Source: Lentihominibacter faecis
GTDB taxonomy: Bacteria; Bacillota; Clostridia; Peptostreptococcales; Anaerovoracaceae
Assembly (NCBI RefSeq): GCF_014306095.1
Contig: NZ_JACRWC010000083.1
Span: forward strand, 1 to 11,794
Direction: 5' to 3'
Length of the DNA: 11,794 nucleotides
The notes under the pieces are model-generated. The model was not told where the DNA came from. It saw only the letters and a list, made by a program, of their open reading frames with translations, and made no database searches. Below, one piece after another: positions 5,140 through 11,794 of this stretch. Positions within the stretch are counted from its first letter, which is position 1; the number at the start of each line of letters is the position of its first letter. Position numbers and translations under genes: made by a program.

Positions 5140-6408
5140 GTGAAGAAGAAACGGAAGGTATGGGAGAAGGTTTTATGCACGGCTGCTGCGGTCGCGGTGC
5201 TGGCAGGCGGGGGATTTTTGGGAGTGGAGAAATTTCATCCGCAGAAGCGGTCTTTGCAGATCATAGATGGGCAGGCGCAGCAGACTTCTGCAAAGGCTGG
5301 TGCCGAAGGCTCGCAAAAAGCGTCCACCGAAGGCGGCATGAAAATCGATGCGAAAGCTGCTGTGCTCATCGACGGAAACAGCGGACGGGTACTCTTTGCA
5401 CAAAACGCGAAAAAACACCTGCCGCCAGCATCGGTCACCAAAGTGATGACGCTGCTTTTATTGCTGGATGCCTGCGACAAGGGAAAGATCGCCACGAACG
5501 ACAAGGTGACCATCTCAGAGAACGCAGCCTCCATGGGCGGAAGCCAGATGTACCTGGAGCCAGGGGAGCAGCATACGGTGGAGGAACTGTTAAAAGGCGT
5601 GATCATGGCCAGCGCCAACGATGGAGCTGTGGCTTTAGCGGAGCATCTGTCGGGCAGCGTAGAGGAATTCGTGGACGATATGAACGCCAAGGCGGCTGAA
5701 ATGGGATTGAAAAACAGCCATTTTGTCAACACCAACGGGCTTCCTGTGGCAGAACATTATTCTTGTGCATATGATATAGGGATGATATGCCGGCAGCTGA
5801 TGACTTACGAATTCGCCCGCGACTGGTTCACCGCATGGCAGGAGGATATCAAGGTGGGACTGCCGGGGAAGGAAAAGGACTTTACCCTGACCAACACCAA
5901 CAAGATGATCCGGACATACAAGGGAGCCATCGGCGGCAAGACCGGATTCACCCAGGATGCAGGCTACTGCCTGGCGGAAGCGGCTCAGCGTGATTCTACC
6001 AGAATGATCGCAGTCGTACTCGGCTGCAAAGACAGCAAGGTGCGGTTCGCAGAGACGGCCAGACTCCTCGACCACGGCTTTGCATCATATGAAACGGTAC
6101 CTGTAGCGAAAAAAGGCCAGAAGCTGCGGACTATCATCCTGCCAAAATCCGATCAGCAGGAAGTAGCGGCCGTGCCGGAAGAGACTATCGCAGCGACAGT
6201 GAAAAAAGGAAAAAAAGCGAACATCACTAAAAAAATCTCCATCGATAAGTCAGTGGCATGCCCGGTGAAAAAAGGCGAGAAAGTAGGGATGATCCACATC
6301 TATGACGGGAAAAAGAAAATCGCATCCTATCCGCTGGTGTCCGACCGAGATGCTGAAAAAGCCGGATTCATGACCCTTTACATACGCATGATAAAGAATC
6401 TCGTATGA
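5140..6408 (+). CDS. D-alanyl-D-alanine carboxypeptidase (DacA/PBP5-type, S11)
   Basis: This 422-residue penicillin-binding protein removes the terminal D-Ala from peptidoglycan pentapeptides outside the membrane. The active site is complete: S-x-x-K at 98-101 (SVTK, nucleophile S98), S-x-N at 158-160 (SAN) and K-T-G at 267-269 in GGKTGFT. The N-terminus MKKKRKVWEK precedes a hydrophobic segment (11-28) that serves as export signal or anchor; a clear signal-peptidase site is not visible. A low-complexity linker (about 44-66) leads into the catalytic domain. The C-terminal part (about 315-405) resembles the PBP5 beta domain and ends in a possible amphipathic anchor (FMTLYIRMIKNLV). The GTG start is set by the lysine-rich export signal and by GGGAGG inside the preceding terminator. 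It is probably cotranscribed with the DUF3343 gene 22 bases on. Confidence 0.93.
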   Translation: MKKKRKVWEKVLCTAAAVAVLAGGGFLGVEKFHPQKRSLQIIDGQAQQTSAKAGAEGSQKASTEGGMKIDAKAAVLIDGNSGRVLFAQNAKKHLPPASVTKVMTLLLLLDACDKGKIATNDKVTISENAASMGGSQMYLEPGEQHTVEELLKGVIMASANDGAVALAEHLSGSVEEFVDDMNAKAAEMGLKNSHFVNTNGLPVAEHYSCAYDIGMICRQLMTYEFARDWFTAWQEDIKVGLPGKEKDFTLTNTNKMIRTYKGAIGGKTGFTQDAGYCLAEAAQRDSTRMIAVVLGCKDSKVRFAETARLLDHGFASYETVPVAKKGQKLRTIILPKSDQQEVAAVPEETIAATVKKGKKANITKKISIDKSVACPVKKGEKVGMIHIYDGKKKIASYPLVSDRDAEKAGFMTLYIRMIKNLV

Positions 6409-6430
6409 ATCCAGGAGGGGAGGAATCCCT

Positions 6431-6664
6431 GTGAGCGGTAACTATTATTACTTGTTTTTTGCCGGATACTATGCGACGGAGCGAGCGGCGGATGTTCTGC
6501 AGCAGTACGGTATTCCTGCGCGGGTCGTCAAGTCACCGGTGATACTGCAAAGCGGATGCAGCTTCGCGGTTTTGTTAGATCCTGCCGATGGGGAGTCGGC
6601 TGCAAAGGTGCTGGCGCAAAAAGGTTTGCCGATCGTACACTCGATGGTGAAACAATATAGATAA
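6431..6664 (+). CDS. DUF3343 (putative Se/S carrier-like) small protein
   Basis: This 77-residue cytoplasmic protein opens with a strand (YYYLFFAGYYATERAADVL), continues with GIPARVVKSPVILQSGCSFAV and ends with the helix SAAKVLAQKGLPI. This is the DUF3343 pattern: an N-terminal beta-strand, a helix, then a conserved cysteine (C43) in a CG/CS-like turn. Family members are proposed to carry sulfur or selenium, but that role is not proven here. The start is GTG with a strong purine-rich site (GGAGGGGAGG) about seven bases upstream. It follows the carboxypeptidase gene by 22 bases and is followed by a terminator, so it ends that operon. The link between the two functions is unclear. Confidence 0.78.
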   Translation: MSGNYYYLFFAGYYATERAADVLQQYGIPARVVKSPVILQSGCSFAVLLDPADGESAAKVLAQKGLPIVHSMVKQYR

Positions 6665-6678
6665 TTTTTGTTTTTTTG

Positions 6679-6709
6679 TAAAATCAGCATATTAATTATG
6701 CTGATTTTA
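6679..6709 (+). terminator. Intrinsic terminator after the DUF3343 gene
   Basis: TAAAATCAGCAT (6679-6690) pairs perfectly with ATGCTGATTTTA (6698-6709) around the 7-base loop ATTAATT. T-rich sequence follows, giving a moderate terminator. It closes the carboxypeptidase/DUF3343 operon just upstream of the next promoter. Confidence 0.75.
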
Positions 6710-6733
6710 TTTATATATAAAACGCTATAAACA

Positions 6734-6762
6734 TTGACATTTCAACGTTTATGCGGTATAAT
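6734..6762 (+). promoter_or_regulatory. Consensus sigma-A promoter of the autolysin operon
   Basis: TTGACA (6734-6739) and TATAAT (6757-6762) are both exact consensus hexamers, separated by 17 bases. The predicted start near 6769 leaves a leader of about 60 bases before the ATG at 6831. A constitutively strong promoter is expected; no operator-like dyad was seen in the leader. Confidence 0.88.
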
Positions 6763-6830
6763 AAGACATAAATTTCGACTAAAATTCACATTATTTATTA
6801 TAGAAAAACAGGGTAAACAAGGAGAGAATT

Positions 6831-8861
6831 ATGTCAACTATTAAAAATGCACAGATTTTCAGGATCTTTACGATCATACTGGCTGTAATAATGTTTTCCG
6901 CGGCGTTTACGGTACTTTCTCTGCAGCGTGACGGTTATGCTTATGGAACGGGTGAAACCGGCCAGATCACTGCAAGTTCGCTGTATGTACGCTCTGGTCC
7001 AGGCACTAATTATTCGAAGATCGGAACGATGAAAAAGGGAAAAACTTTCACAGTTACAGGAACAGGAAAAGATCGGTCCGGGGTGACGTGGTACAAGATG
7101 AGATATGGTTCGAAGAACGGTTACGTTTCCTCGAAATACGTTTACATAAAACAGCATTCTGTAACCGCAGTCTCCGGCACGAAAGGGACTATCAATACGA
7201 AAAAAGACCCTTTGACTGTTCGCAGCGGCCCAGGATCTTCCTATAGCAGACTGGGATCTTTAGCAAAAGGAAAGACCTTTGACATCACCGGCAAGGCAAC
7301 CGACGGCAGTGGGGTGATATGGTACCGTCTGACTTACAACGGTAAGACCGGATACGTTTCTTCTTCTTATGTGAGGACAAGTTCTACCGGTTCTTCAAGT
7401 TCAGAAAGTACGACCGTGACACCGACTACCAATTTAAAAGGGACCGTAAATACAAAGTCAGACCCTCTGACGGTCCGTAGCGGTGCAGGTGCTACATACA
7501 GCAGGCTGGGAACGCTGGCCAAGGGCAAAACATTCGATATTACAGGACAGGCTTCTGACAGCAAAGGCGTGGTCTGGTATCAGCTGAACTATAACGGCAA
7601 GAAGGGCTTCGTTTCTTCTCAGTACGTGAAGGCGACTGACGGATCTTCCAATAATAGCGGCACCACAGATCCCGGACAAGATTCTAATGAAATCACATTC
7701 CAGGTCGGCACGGTGACGACTTCTAGCAGTCCATTAAATGTACGCAGCGGTGCAGGTTCCTCTTACAGCAAGCTGGGAACGCTGGCCAAGGGCGCGACAG
7801 TCCTTGTAACAGGATCTGTCAATGATAAAAACGGTAAAGCCTGGTACAAGTACCAGTTCACGTCTTCGAAGGACGGCTATATCTGCTCTGATTATGTAAA
7901 ACTTCAGACGGTGACGTCTGACAGCAACTTCGAAAGCTATATGACGGCACAAGGCTTCCCGGAATCCTATAAATCCGGGCTTCGCGTTCTTCATGCGATG
8001 CATCCGAACTGGACATTCAAGGCACTGAAACTCAACATCAGCTGGAACGACGCGCTAGCGAAGGAAACGGCTGAGCCGCATACGAATCTGGTGAGTCCGT
8101 CTTCTCCGGTCCGCTATCGCTCCACTGAAGCCGGAGCATATAACGCTTCCACAAAGACATGGTCAAGGGCAGATGGCGGCTGGTATCCGGCAAGCAAGAA
8201 GGTCGTCGCATATTATATGGATCCTAGAAACTTTTTGAATGATACAGGCGTTTATCAGTTCATGACTCACAGCTATGACGGCAGCAATCAGAATGCCAAT
8301 ACGGTAGCGGCAGTAGTGAAGGGAACCTTTATGGAGACGAGAAAACCGGGCGGTGGTTATAGCAATTACGCTTCTCTTATCAATGCGGTAGGAAAGGCAT
8401 CCAATGTCAATCCGAACGTCCTGGCAGCAATGATCGTGCAGGAGCAGGGCAGCAAGGGGACGAGCTCTCTGATTTCCGGTACAGTCAGTGGTTATAAAGG
8501 ATATTACAATTTCTTTAATGTAAATGCCTACGAAACGTCGTCACGCGACAAGATCACCAATGGTCTGATCTATGCCAAGAACCATGGATGGAACAGCGTA
8601 TACAGCTCTATCAAAGGCGGTGCGGATTTCTACTACAGAGATTACGTATCCAAAAAGCAGAATACATATTATCTGAAGAAGTTCAACGTAAATAACGGTT
8701 TATCCACCGTTGCGACCCATCAGTACATGACGAATGTGCAGGGTGCGGCCGGAGAAGGGACTCTGGTTCGCAAAGCCTTCGGCAGCGATTCAAGTTCAGC
8801 GGTTACTTTCGAAATTCCAGTATATAATTCCATGCCTTCTTCGATCTGTCCGCTGCCGTAA
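6831..8861 (+). CDS. Secreted N-acetylglucosaminidase autolysin with four SH3b repeats
   Basis: This 676-residue protein has an N-terminal export signal (hydrophobic about 10-31). Four bacterial SH3 domains follow at about 44-106, 119-182, 204-267 and 292-357, each with L-x-V-R-S-G-x-G and ending G-Y/F-V/I-x-S-x-Y-V. They are joined by Ser/Thr/Gly/Asn-rich linkers. SH3b domains bind the cell wall. The C-terminal region (about 365-676) begins LRVLHAMHPNWTFKAL and contains VLAAMIVQEQGS with likely catalytic E538, then YYNFFNVNAYETS. This is the layout of LytD-like endo-beta-N-acetylglucosaminidases (Glucosaminidase/GH73), which cut peptidoglycan glycan strands. No dockerin, LPXTG or membrane anchor is seen. 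AAGGAGAG precedes the ATG. The cohesin gene follows by 48 bases, probably in the same operon. Confidence 0.9.
   Translation: MSTIKNAQIFRIFTIILAVIMFSAAFTVLSLQRDGYAYGTGETGQITASSLYVRSGPGTNYSKIGTMKKGKTFTVTGTGKDRSGVTWYKMRYGSKNGYVSSKYVYIKQHSVTAVSGTKGTINTKKDPLTVRSGPGSSYSRLGSLAKGKTFDITGKATDGSGVIWYRLTYNGKTGYVSSSYVRTSSTGSSSSESTTVTPTTNLKGTVNTKSDPLTVRSGAGATYSRLGTLAKGKTFDITGQASDSKGVVWYQLNYNGKKGFVSSQYVKATDGSSNNSGTTDPGQDSNEITFQVGTVTTSSSPLNVRSGAGSSYSKLGTLAKGATVLVTGSVNDKNGKAWYKYQFTSSKDGYICSDYVKLQTVTSDSNFESYMTAQGFPESYKSGLRVLHAMHPNWTFKALKLNISWNDALAKETAEPHTNLVSPSSPVRYRSTEAGAYNASTKTWSRADGGWYPASKKVVAYYMDPRNFLNDTGVYQFMTHSYDGSNQNANTVAAVVKGTFMETRKPGGGYSNYASLINAVGKASNVNPNVLAAMIVQEQGSKGTSSLISGTVSGYKGYYNFFNVNAYETSSRDKITNGLIYAKNHGWNSVYSSIKGGADFYYRDYVSKKQNTYYLKKFNVNNGLSTVATHQYMTNVQGAAGEGTLVRKAFGSDSSSAVTFEIPVYNSMPSSICPLP
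6960..7901 (+). repeat. Four tandem SH3b domain repeats
   Basis: Four units of about 63-66 residues start near 6960, 7185, 7440 and 7704. Units 2 and 3 are the most alike in protein sequence (both contain SDP/KDPLTVRSG, SRLG, LAKGKTFDITG) yet differ at many codon third positions. The duplication is therefore old and held by selection. Confidence 0.85.
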
Positions 8862-8870
8862 ACAGGCAGC
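8852..8870 (+). other. Small hairpin over the autolysin stop codon
   Basis: GCTGCC (8852-8857) pairs with GGCAGC (8865-8870) around a 7-base loop containing the TAA stop. No T-run follows, so it is not a convincing terminator. It may modestly shape readthrough into, or translation of, the cohesin gene. Confidence 0.35.
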
Positions 8871-8909
8871 CGACAGTAAGGGCTGGAAGCAGCAGAAAGA
8901 GGGGATTTT

Positions 8910-9833
8910 ATGACTTACAGTGAGAAAAAAGATCAGTTTCATGACAGGGTTTTGCGAAGGATCATCGTGTTTCTCGTGGTGGCAGCCTTCGCAGTGCCGC
9001 TTCTGACGCCTCGCGTTTTTGCAGCGTCCACCGTCTCCATTTCCGGAGGCGATCAGGTGAAGGGTGGCGAAACGTTTACAGTAACAGTCACCTACAGTGG
9101 TGCTCAGATCGGAAGTGTCAATGGAAGCATGACCTATGATACGAACAAGCTGAATTATTTATCCGGTGGCAGCAGCAGCGGCAATACGGGATACATCCAG
9201 ATGAAGGAGATCGGCAGCGGTTCCATTTCTTTTCAGATCAAATTTCAGGCGGTAGGTGACGGCAGCACTACGCTTAAAGTCAATACGACGGAAATGTACG
9301 ATGTGAACGATAACGCATTGGATACCCCGTCAGCAACGAAAACCGTCAAGGTGATCGGCAGTGCAGATTCAGACGATGTGATACAGGCGACTCAGGCAGA
9401 GACCCAGGAAGCGACTGCAATCAACGAAACTATGGAATCCGGTGTGGATGAAAAAGGCGACGAAGGTGAGATGACAGGCGGATATCTTCTTCTGATCATT
9501 TCTGCAGCTGTACTGGCTGTCATTATCGCTGTGATCGCAGCAGTCCTTATAAAGAAGCGCGGCGGCAAAGGAAAAGGGCCGAAAGGTCCGAAAGGTCCAA
9601 ACGGCCCCGAAGATCTGGGCGGATCAGGAAGATCGCACAGCTCAGAGATCGCTGCAAAGGCGGCGCAGGCTGCAGAAGAGCATCGGAGAGCCAGTACAGA
9701 TACGATGGTTCTGGAACCGGATGCAGAGCCGGTAAGCCGTAACACGAGAATGTTCCACAAGGGAGACTTCGAGCAGGAAACTGCAAAATGGGAAGACCAG
9801 GAAGACCGCTGGCCTGACGATGATAGATGGTAA
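8910..9833 (+). CDS. Membrane-anchored cohesin-domain protein
   Basis: This 307-residue type I membrane protein has a signal peptide (1-38, cleavage after RVFA) and a cohesin-like beta-sandwich (about 39-150: V-x-I-S-G-G-D-x-V-x-G-G-E, then SVNGSMTYDTNKLNYLSG and ISFQIKFQAVGDG). An acidic Thr/Glu linker follows, then one membrane helix (about 190-214) with KKRGGKGK on the inner side. The cytoplasmic tail has a GPK/GPN collagen-like run (9576-9605), an Ala/Glu helix and a strongly acidic, Trp-rich end. Cohesins bind dockerins or act as surface adhesion modules. No dockerin is visible in the adjacent autolysin, so this is probably not a cellulosome. It lies 48 bases after the autolysin gene with ribosome binding site GAGGGG and is likely cotranscribed. 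Ligand unknown. Confidence 0.8.
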   Translation: MTYSEKKDQFHDRVLRRIIVFLVVAAFAVPLLTPRVFAASTVSISGGDQVKGGETFTVTVTYSGAQIGSVNGSMTYDTNKLNYLSGGSSSGNTGYIQMKEIGSGSISFQIKFQAVGDGSTTLKVNTTEMYDVNDNALDTPSATKTVKVIGSADSDDVIQATQAETQEATAINETMESGVDEKGDEGEMTGGYLLLIISAAVLAVIIAVIAAVLIKKRGGKGKGPKGPKGPNGPEDLGGSGRSHSSEIAAKAAQAAEEHRRASTDTMVLEPDAEPVSRNTRMFHKGDFEQETAKWEDQEDRWPDDDRW

Positions 9834-9841
9834 AAGCAGTA

Positions 9842-10951
9842 CTATCTTAAGTTTTCCGGATTGAGGCAGGCAAGCTCCGGCAGAGTGAAGATCCCGTCTT
9901 TGCGGATCAGCACATCGTCGAAGTAAATCTCTCCACCGCCGTATTCGGCTCGCTGTATCATGACCAGATCCCAGTGTACTGCCGATTTGTTTCCATTAGG
10001 TGCATCTTCGTAGGAAGCTCCCGGCGTCAGGTGGAAGCTGCCGCATATTTTTTCATCGAATAGTGTGTCCTTCATCGGTTCGAGAATATATGGATTGACT
10101 CCAATGGCGAATTCGCCGAAGTATCGAGCACCTTCATCGGTATCCAGCAGATGGTTGATGCGGTCGTTATCGTTGGATGTGGCTTTGACGATCTTGCCGT
10201 TTTCGATCTCAAAAACGATGTTCTCATAGGTGAAGCCCTGTTCTTCTGACGGTGTATTGTATGAGATGATACCGTTCATAGAGTCTTTTACCGGGGCGGT
10301 GTAGACTTCGCCGTCCGGGATATTGCATTCGCCGGCACATTTGATAGCCGGGATATCTTTGATGGAGAAGGTCAGATCGGTACCAGGTCCTTTGATGTGT
10401 ACTTTATCCGTCCGTTCCATCAGAGCTGCAAGCGCATCCATGGCACGATCCATTTTGCTGTAATCCAGAGTGCAGACGTCAAAATAAAAGTCTTCGAAGG
10501 CTTCAAGGCTGGTGTTTGCCAGCTGCGCCATGGAGTTGTTCGGATAGCGAAGCACGACCCATTTTGTTTCATTGACGCGATAGTCGAGAGTCGGGCTGGT
10601 AAGCCGGTAGTACATGTTCAGCTTGTCGGATGGAACATCGGAAAGCTCTGCTGTATTGCCACCTGCACGAATGGCGATGTAGGCCTGCATGCCTTTCATC
10701 TTTTGCAGACTGCATTCGTTCATAAATGTGATCTGCTCTTCACTGCAGGAGAGCAGAAGTTCGCGTGTCACTGCACTGTCACGGATGTCCACATAAGGCA
10801 GACCGCCCTTTGCATAAATCTTCTTGATCAGCTGACGCACCAGATCTTTGCAGCAGTCCCCTTCATAATCTATGAGTACTTTATCGCCGGCCTGCACACG
10901 GCAGGAATAATCGACCAGTAGATCGGCCAGTTTCACGATTCTTGGATCCAT
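9842..10951 (-). CDS. M29-family metallo-aminopeptidase (AmpS/PepS-like)
   Basis: This 369-residue cytoplasmic aminopeptidase of the thermophilic-metalloprotease family (M29) releases N-terminal residues from peptides using two divalent metals. The C-terminal half carries the ligands: E215 in NIPDGEVYTAP, E280 in FGEFAIGVNP, H307 in KICGSFHLTPG, and H326 and D328 in SAVHWDLV. The N-terminal half (about 1-180) is the alpha/beta domain of the family. It is somewhat shorter than the roughly 400-410 residues usual for AmpS-type enzymes, but no ligand is missing. There is no signal peptide. The ATG has AGGAGG about nine bases upstream. The gene converges on the cohesin gene with only eight bases between stops and no obvious terminator, so the two transcripts probably overlap. 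It diverges from the lipid-kinase gene and looks like a single-gene unit. Confidence 0.92.
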   Translation of the reverse strand: MDPRIVKLADLLVDYSCRVQAGDKVLIDYEGDCCKDLVRQLIKKIYAKGGLPYVDIRDSAVTRELLLSCSEEQITFMNECSLQKMKGMQAYIAIRAGGNTAELSDVPSDKLNMYYRLTSPTLDYRVNETKWVVLRYPNNSMAQLANTSLEAFEDFYFDVCTLDYSKMDRAMDALAALMERTDKVHIKGPGTDLTFSIKDIPAIKCAGECNIPDGEVYTAPVKDSMNGIISYNTPSEEQGFTYENIVFEIENGKIVKATSNDNDRINHLLDTDEGARYFGEFAIGVNPYILEPMKDTLFDEKICGSFHLTPGASYEDAPNGNKSAVHWDLVMIQRAEYGGGEIYFDDVLIRKDGIFTLPELACLNPENLR

Positions 10952-11003
10952 ATGTCATAACCTCCTGAAATATATCTGAAATTTTATATCTTTTCTGTAG
11001 CAT

Positions 11004-11009
11004 ATTATA
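11004..11009 (-). promoter_or_regulatory. Probable -10 of the aminopeptidase promoter
   Basis: On the minus strand TATAAT (11009 to 11004) is a consensus -10 that reads toward the aminopeptidase ATG at 10951. The -35 at standard spacing is poor (TTTTAA-like). The 105-base region 10952-11056 must also serve the divergent lipid-kinase gene, for which I see no convincing -35/-10 pair. Confidence 0.45.
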
Positions 11010-11056
11010 CCCTGAATGTGGTATTTTTAAAAGGGTAACTATTTTTGGAGGCATCT

Positions 11057-11794
11057 ATGAAGCACGTTTTTATCATGAATCCGGAATCGGGCAAGGTGAG
11101 GAGCCGAAGAAAGATCGTGACGGCGATCGAGCAGGCGGCTTGCCAGCTTGGTGCTGATTATGAAATATATTTTACGAAAGGACAGGGCGACGGCGGTGCG
11201 TATGCACATGCGCTTTGTGAGAAGTACTGCAAAGGTTTCGAAAGGGCTGGAGCGGATGCAGAACGCTCCGGTGATCTTGACAGAGCATCAGAGACTGCCC
11301 GGCTGCGGATCTATGGCTGCGGCGGTGATGGTACCATCAACGAGATGGTCAATGGCTGCTTTGGATATGAAGGTGTGGAAATCGGTGCGATCCCTATGGG
11401 TACCGGCAATGATTACATAAGAAACTACGGCAAAGCCGCTGATTTCAAGGATATCAGGCGGCAGATGCGCGGCCGGTCGGTCAGCAGCGATCTGATTCAT
11501 TTTCACGCGGTTTACGATAATAATATTACGGAAAGTTACTGTGCCAACATGTTCAACATAGGATTTGACTGCAATGTGGTGGATCTGACTTCGCGGGTCA
11601 AGCGGTGGCCACTGGTGGGAGGCTCGCTGGCTTATCTCGTTTCTGTTTTTTTGATCCTGATCCGAAAAAAAGGCGCAGATATTCGGATCGAATACAATGA
11701 TGGCAGGGTGCTGGATGGAAAGATCCTGCTGATCGCTATCGCGAACGGCTGTTACTGTGGAGGCGGCGTCAAAGGCTGTCTCTTATACACATCT
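11057..11794 (+). CDS. Diacylglycerol kinase-family lipid kinase, 3'-truncated
   Basis: The open frame from the ATG at 11057 (TTGGAGG upstream) runs to the end without a stop. It encodes MKHVFIMNPESGKVRSRRKI, then YGCGGDGTINEMVNG (86-100) and IPMGTGNDYIRNYG (112-125), and later FNIGFDCNVV and IANGCYCGGGVKG. These are the GGDGT and GTGND nucleotide-binding motifs and the GGG loop of the DagK/YegS/BmrU family, which phosphorylates lipids such as diacylglycerol at the inner membrane face. Residues about 58-82 are a longer, charged loop than usual. The C-terminal domain is lost at the contig end. The last 19 bases are adapter, so the frame is genuine only to about 11775 and the final CLLYTS residues are artificial. 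Confidence 0.9.
   Translation, partial: MKHVFIMNPESGKVRSRRKIVTAIEQAACQLGADYEIYFTKGQGDGGAYAHALCEKYCKGFERAGADAERSGDLDRASETARLRIYGCGGDGTINEMVNGCFGYEGVEIGAIPMGTGNDYIRNYGKAADFKDIRRQMRGRSVSSDLIHFHAVYDNNITESYCANMFNIGFDCNVVDLTSRVKRWPLVGGSLAYLVSVFLILIRKKGADIRIEYNDGRVLDGKILLIAIANGCYCGGGVKGCLLYTS
11776..11794. other. Nextera (Tn5 mosaic-end) sequencing adapter
   Basis: The last 19 bases are CTGTCTCTTATACACATCT, the exact reverse complement of the Tn5 mosaic end used in Nextera library preparation. They interrupt the lipid-kinase frame right after the conserved GGGVKG. This is untrimmed adapter, not genomic sequence. Confidence 0.97.

Noticed and set aside
5019..5699. 226-residue open frame overlapping the start of the carboxypeptidase gene
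   Set aside because: It lies in another frame of a gene with a complete S11 active site. Its composition is Arg/Gly-rich without a recognisable motif, typical of a GC-biased shadow.
6960..7901. SH3b repeats as recent DNA-level tandem duplication or misassembly
   Set aside because: The units differ at many synonymous positions and have different linkers, so they are old domain repeats, not copies collapsed or expanded by assembly.
10397..10921. 174-residue plus-strand frame inside the aminopeptidase gene
   Set aside because: It is antisense to a gene with all M29 metal ligands intact, has no ribosome binding site, and reads as Cys/His/Phe-rich shadow sequence.
11148..11420. 90-residue plus-strand frame near the end
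   Set aside because: It is an alternative frame within the lipid-kinase gene, whose own frame carries GGDGT and GTGND motifs.
11776..11794. Possible transposon end (Tn5-like inverted repeat) as a mobile element boundary
   Set aside because: The 19 bases are the engineered hyperactive mosaic end at the exact contig edge with no transposase nearby; sequencing adapter is the simpler explanation.

Overview
The window looks like one short-read contig from a Gram-positive, low-to-mid GC anaerobe of the Bacillota, probably class Clostridia. The grounds are strong AGGAGG-type ribosome binding sites, consensus sigma-A promoters, T-tailed intrinsic terminators, and a secreted SH3b/glucosaminidase autolysin beside a cohesin-domain membrane protein. 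I cannot name a genus; a relative of the Anaerovoracaceae/Eubacterium group is only a guess. Both ends carry Nextera (Tn5 mosaic-end) adapter sequence: the last 19 bases in full, and seven bases of it at the start. The real genomic sequence therefore runs from about 8 to 11775.

Layout. (1) 1-1691: the N-terminus of a MerR-family regulator on the minus strand, divergent from a two-gene operon encoding a DUF3830 protein and a D-2-hydroxyacid dehydrogenase. The intergenic region holds a perfect 26-bp palindrome plus a related half-site 40 bp away. The operon ends in a bidirectional terminator. (2) 1724-1997: a solitary YgiT/MqsA-type zinc-finger protein on the minus strand with its own promoter and no visible toxin partner. 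(3) 2026-5032: an exported Asp-box (propeller-like) protein, an OmpR-type response regulator and a HAMP-less sensor histidine kinase, preceded by direct repeats that look like response-regulator sites. (4) 5097-6709: a terminator hairpin whose 3' arm is also the ribosome binding site of a D,D-carboxypeptidase gene, then that gene, a DUF3343 gene and a terminator. (5) 6734-9833: a consensus promoter driving a four-SH3b autolysin and a membrane-anchored cohesin-domain protein. (6) 9842-10951, minus: an M29 aminopeptidase, convergent with the cohesin gene. (7) 11057 to the end: a 3'-truncated diacylglycerol-kinase-family lipid kinase.

The shared theme from about 2.1 to 9.8 kb is the cell envelope: an extracytoplasmic sensing cassette, peptidoglycan trimming by the carboxypeptidase, peptidoglycan cleavage by the glucosaminidase, and a surface cohesin protein that may anchor or recruit partners. 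The MerR/DUF3830/dehydrogenase locus looks like a separate, inducible 2-hydroxy- or 2-keto-acid module. No tRNA, rRNA, CRISPR array, transposase or prophage gene was seen. No gene-free stretch exceeds 300 bases.
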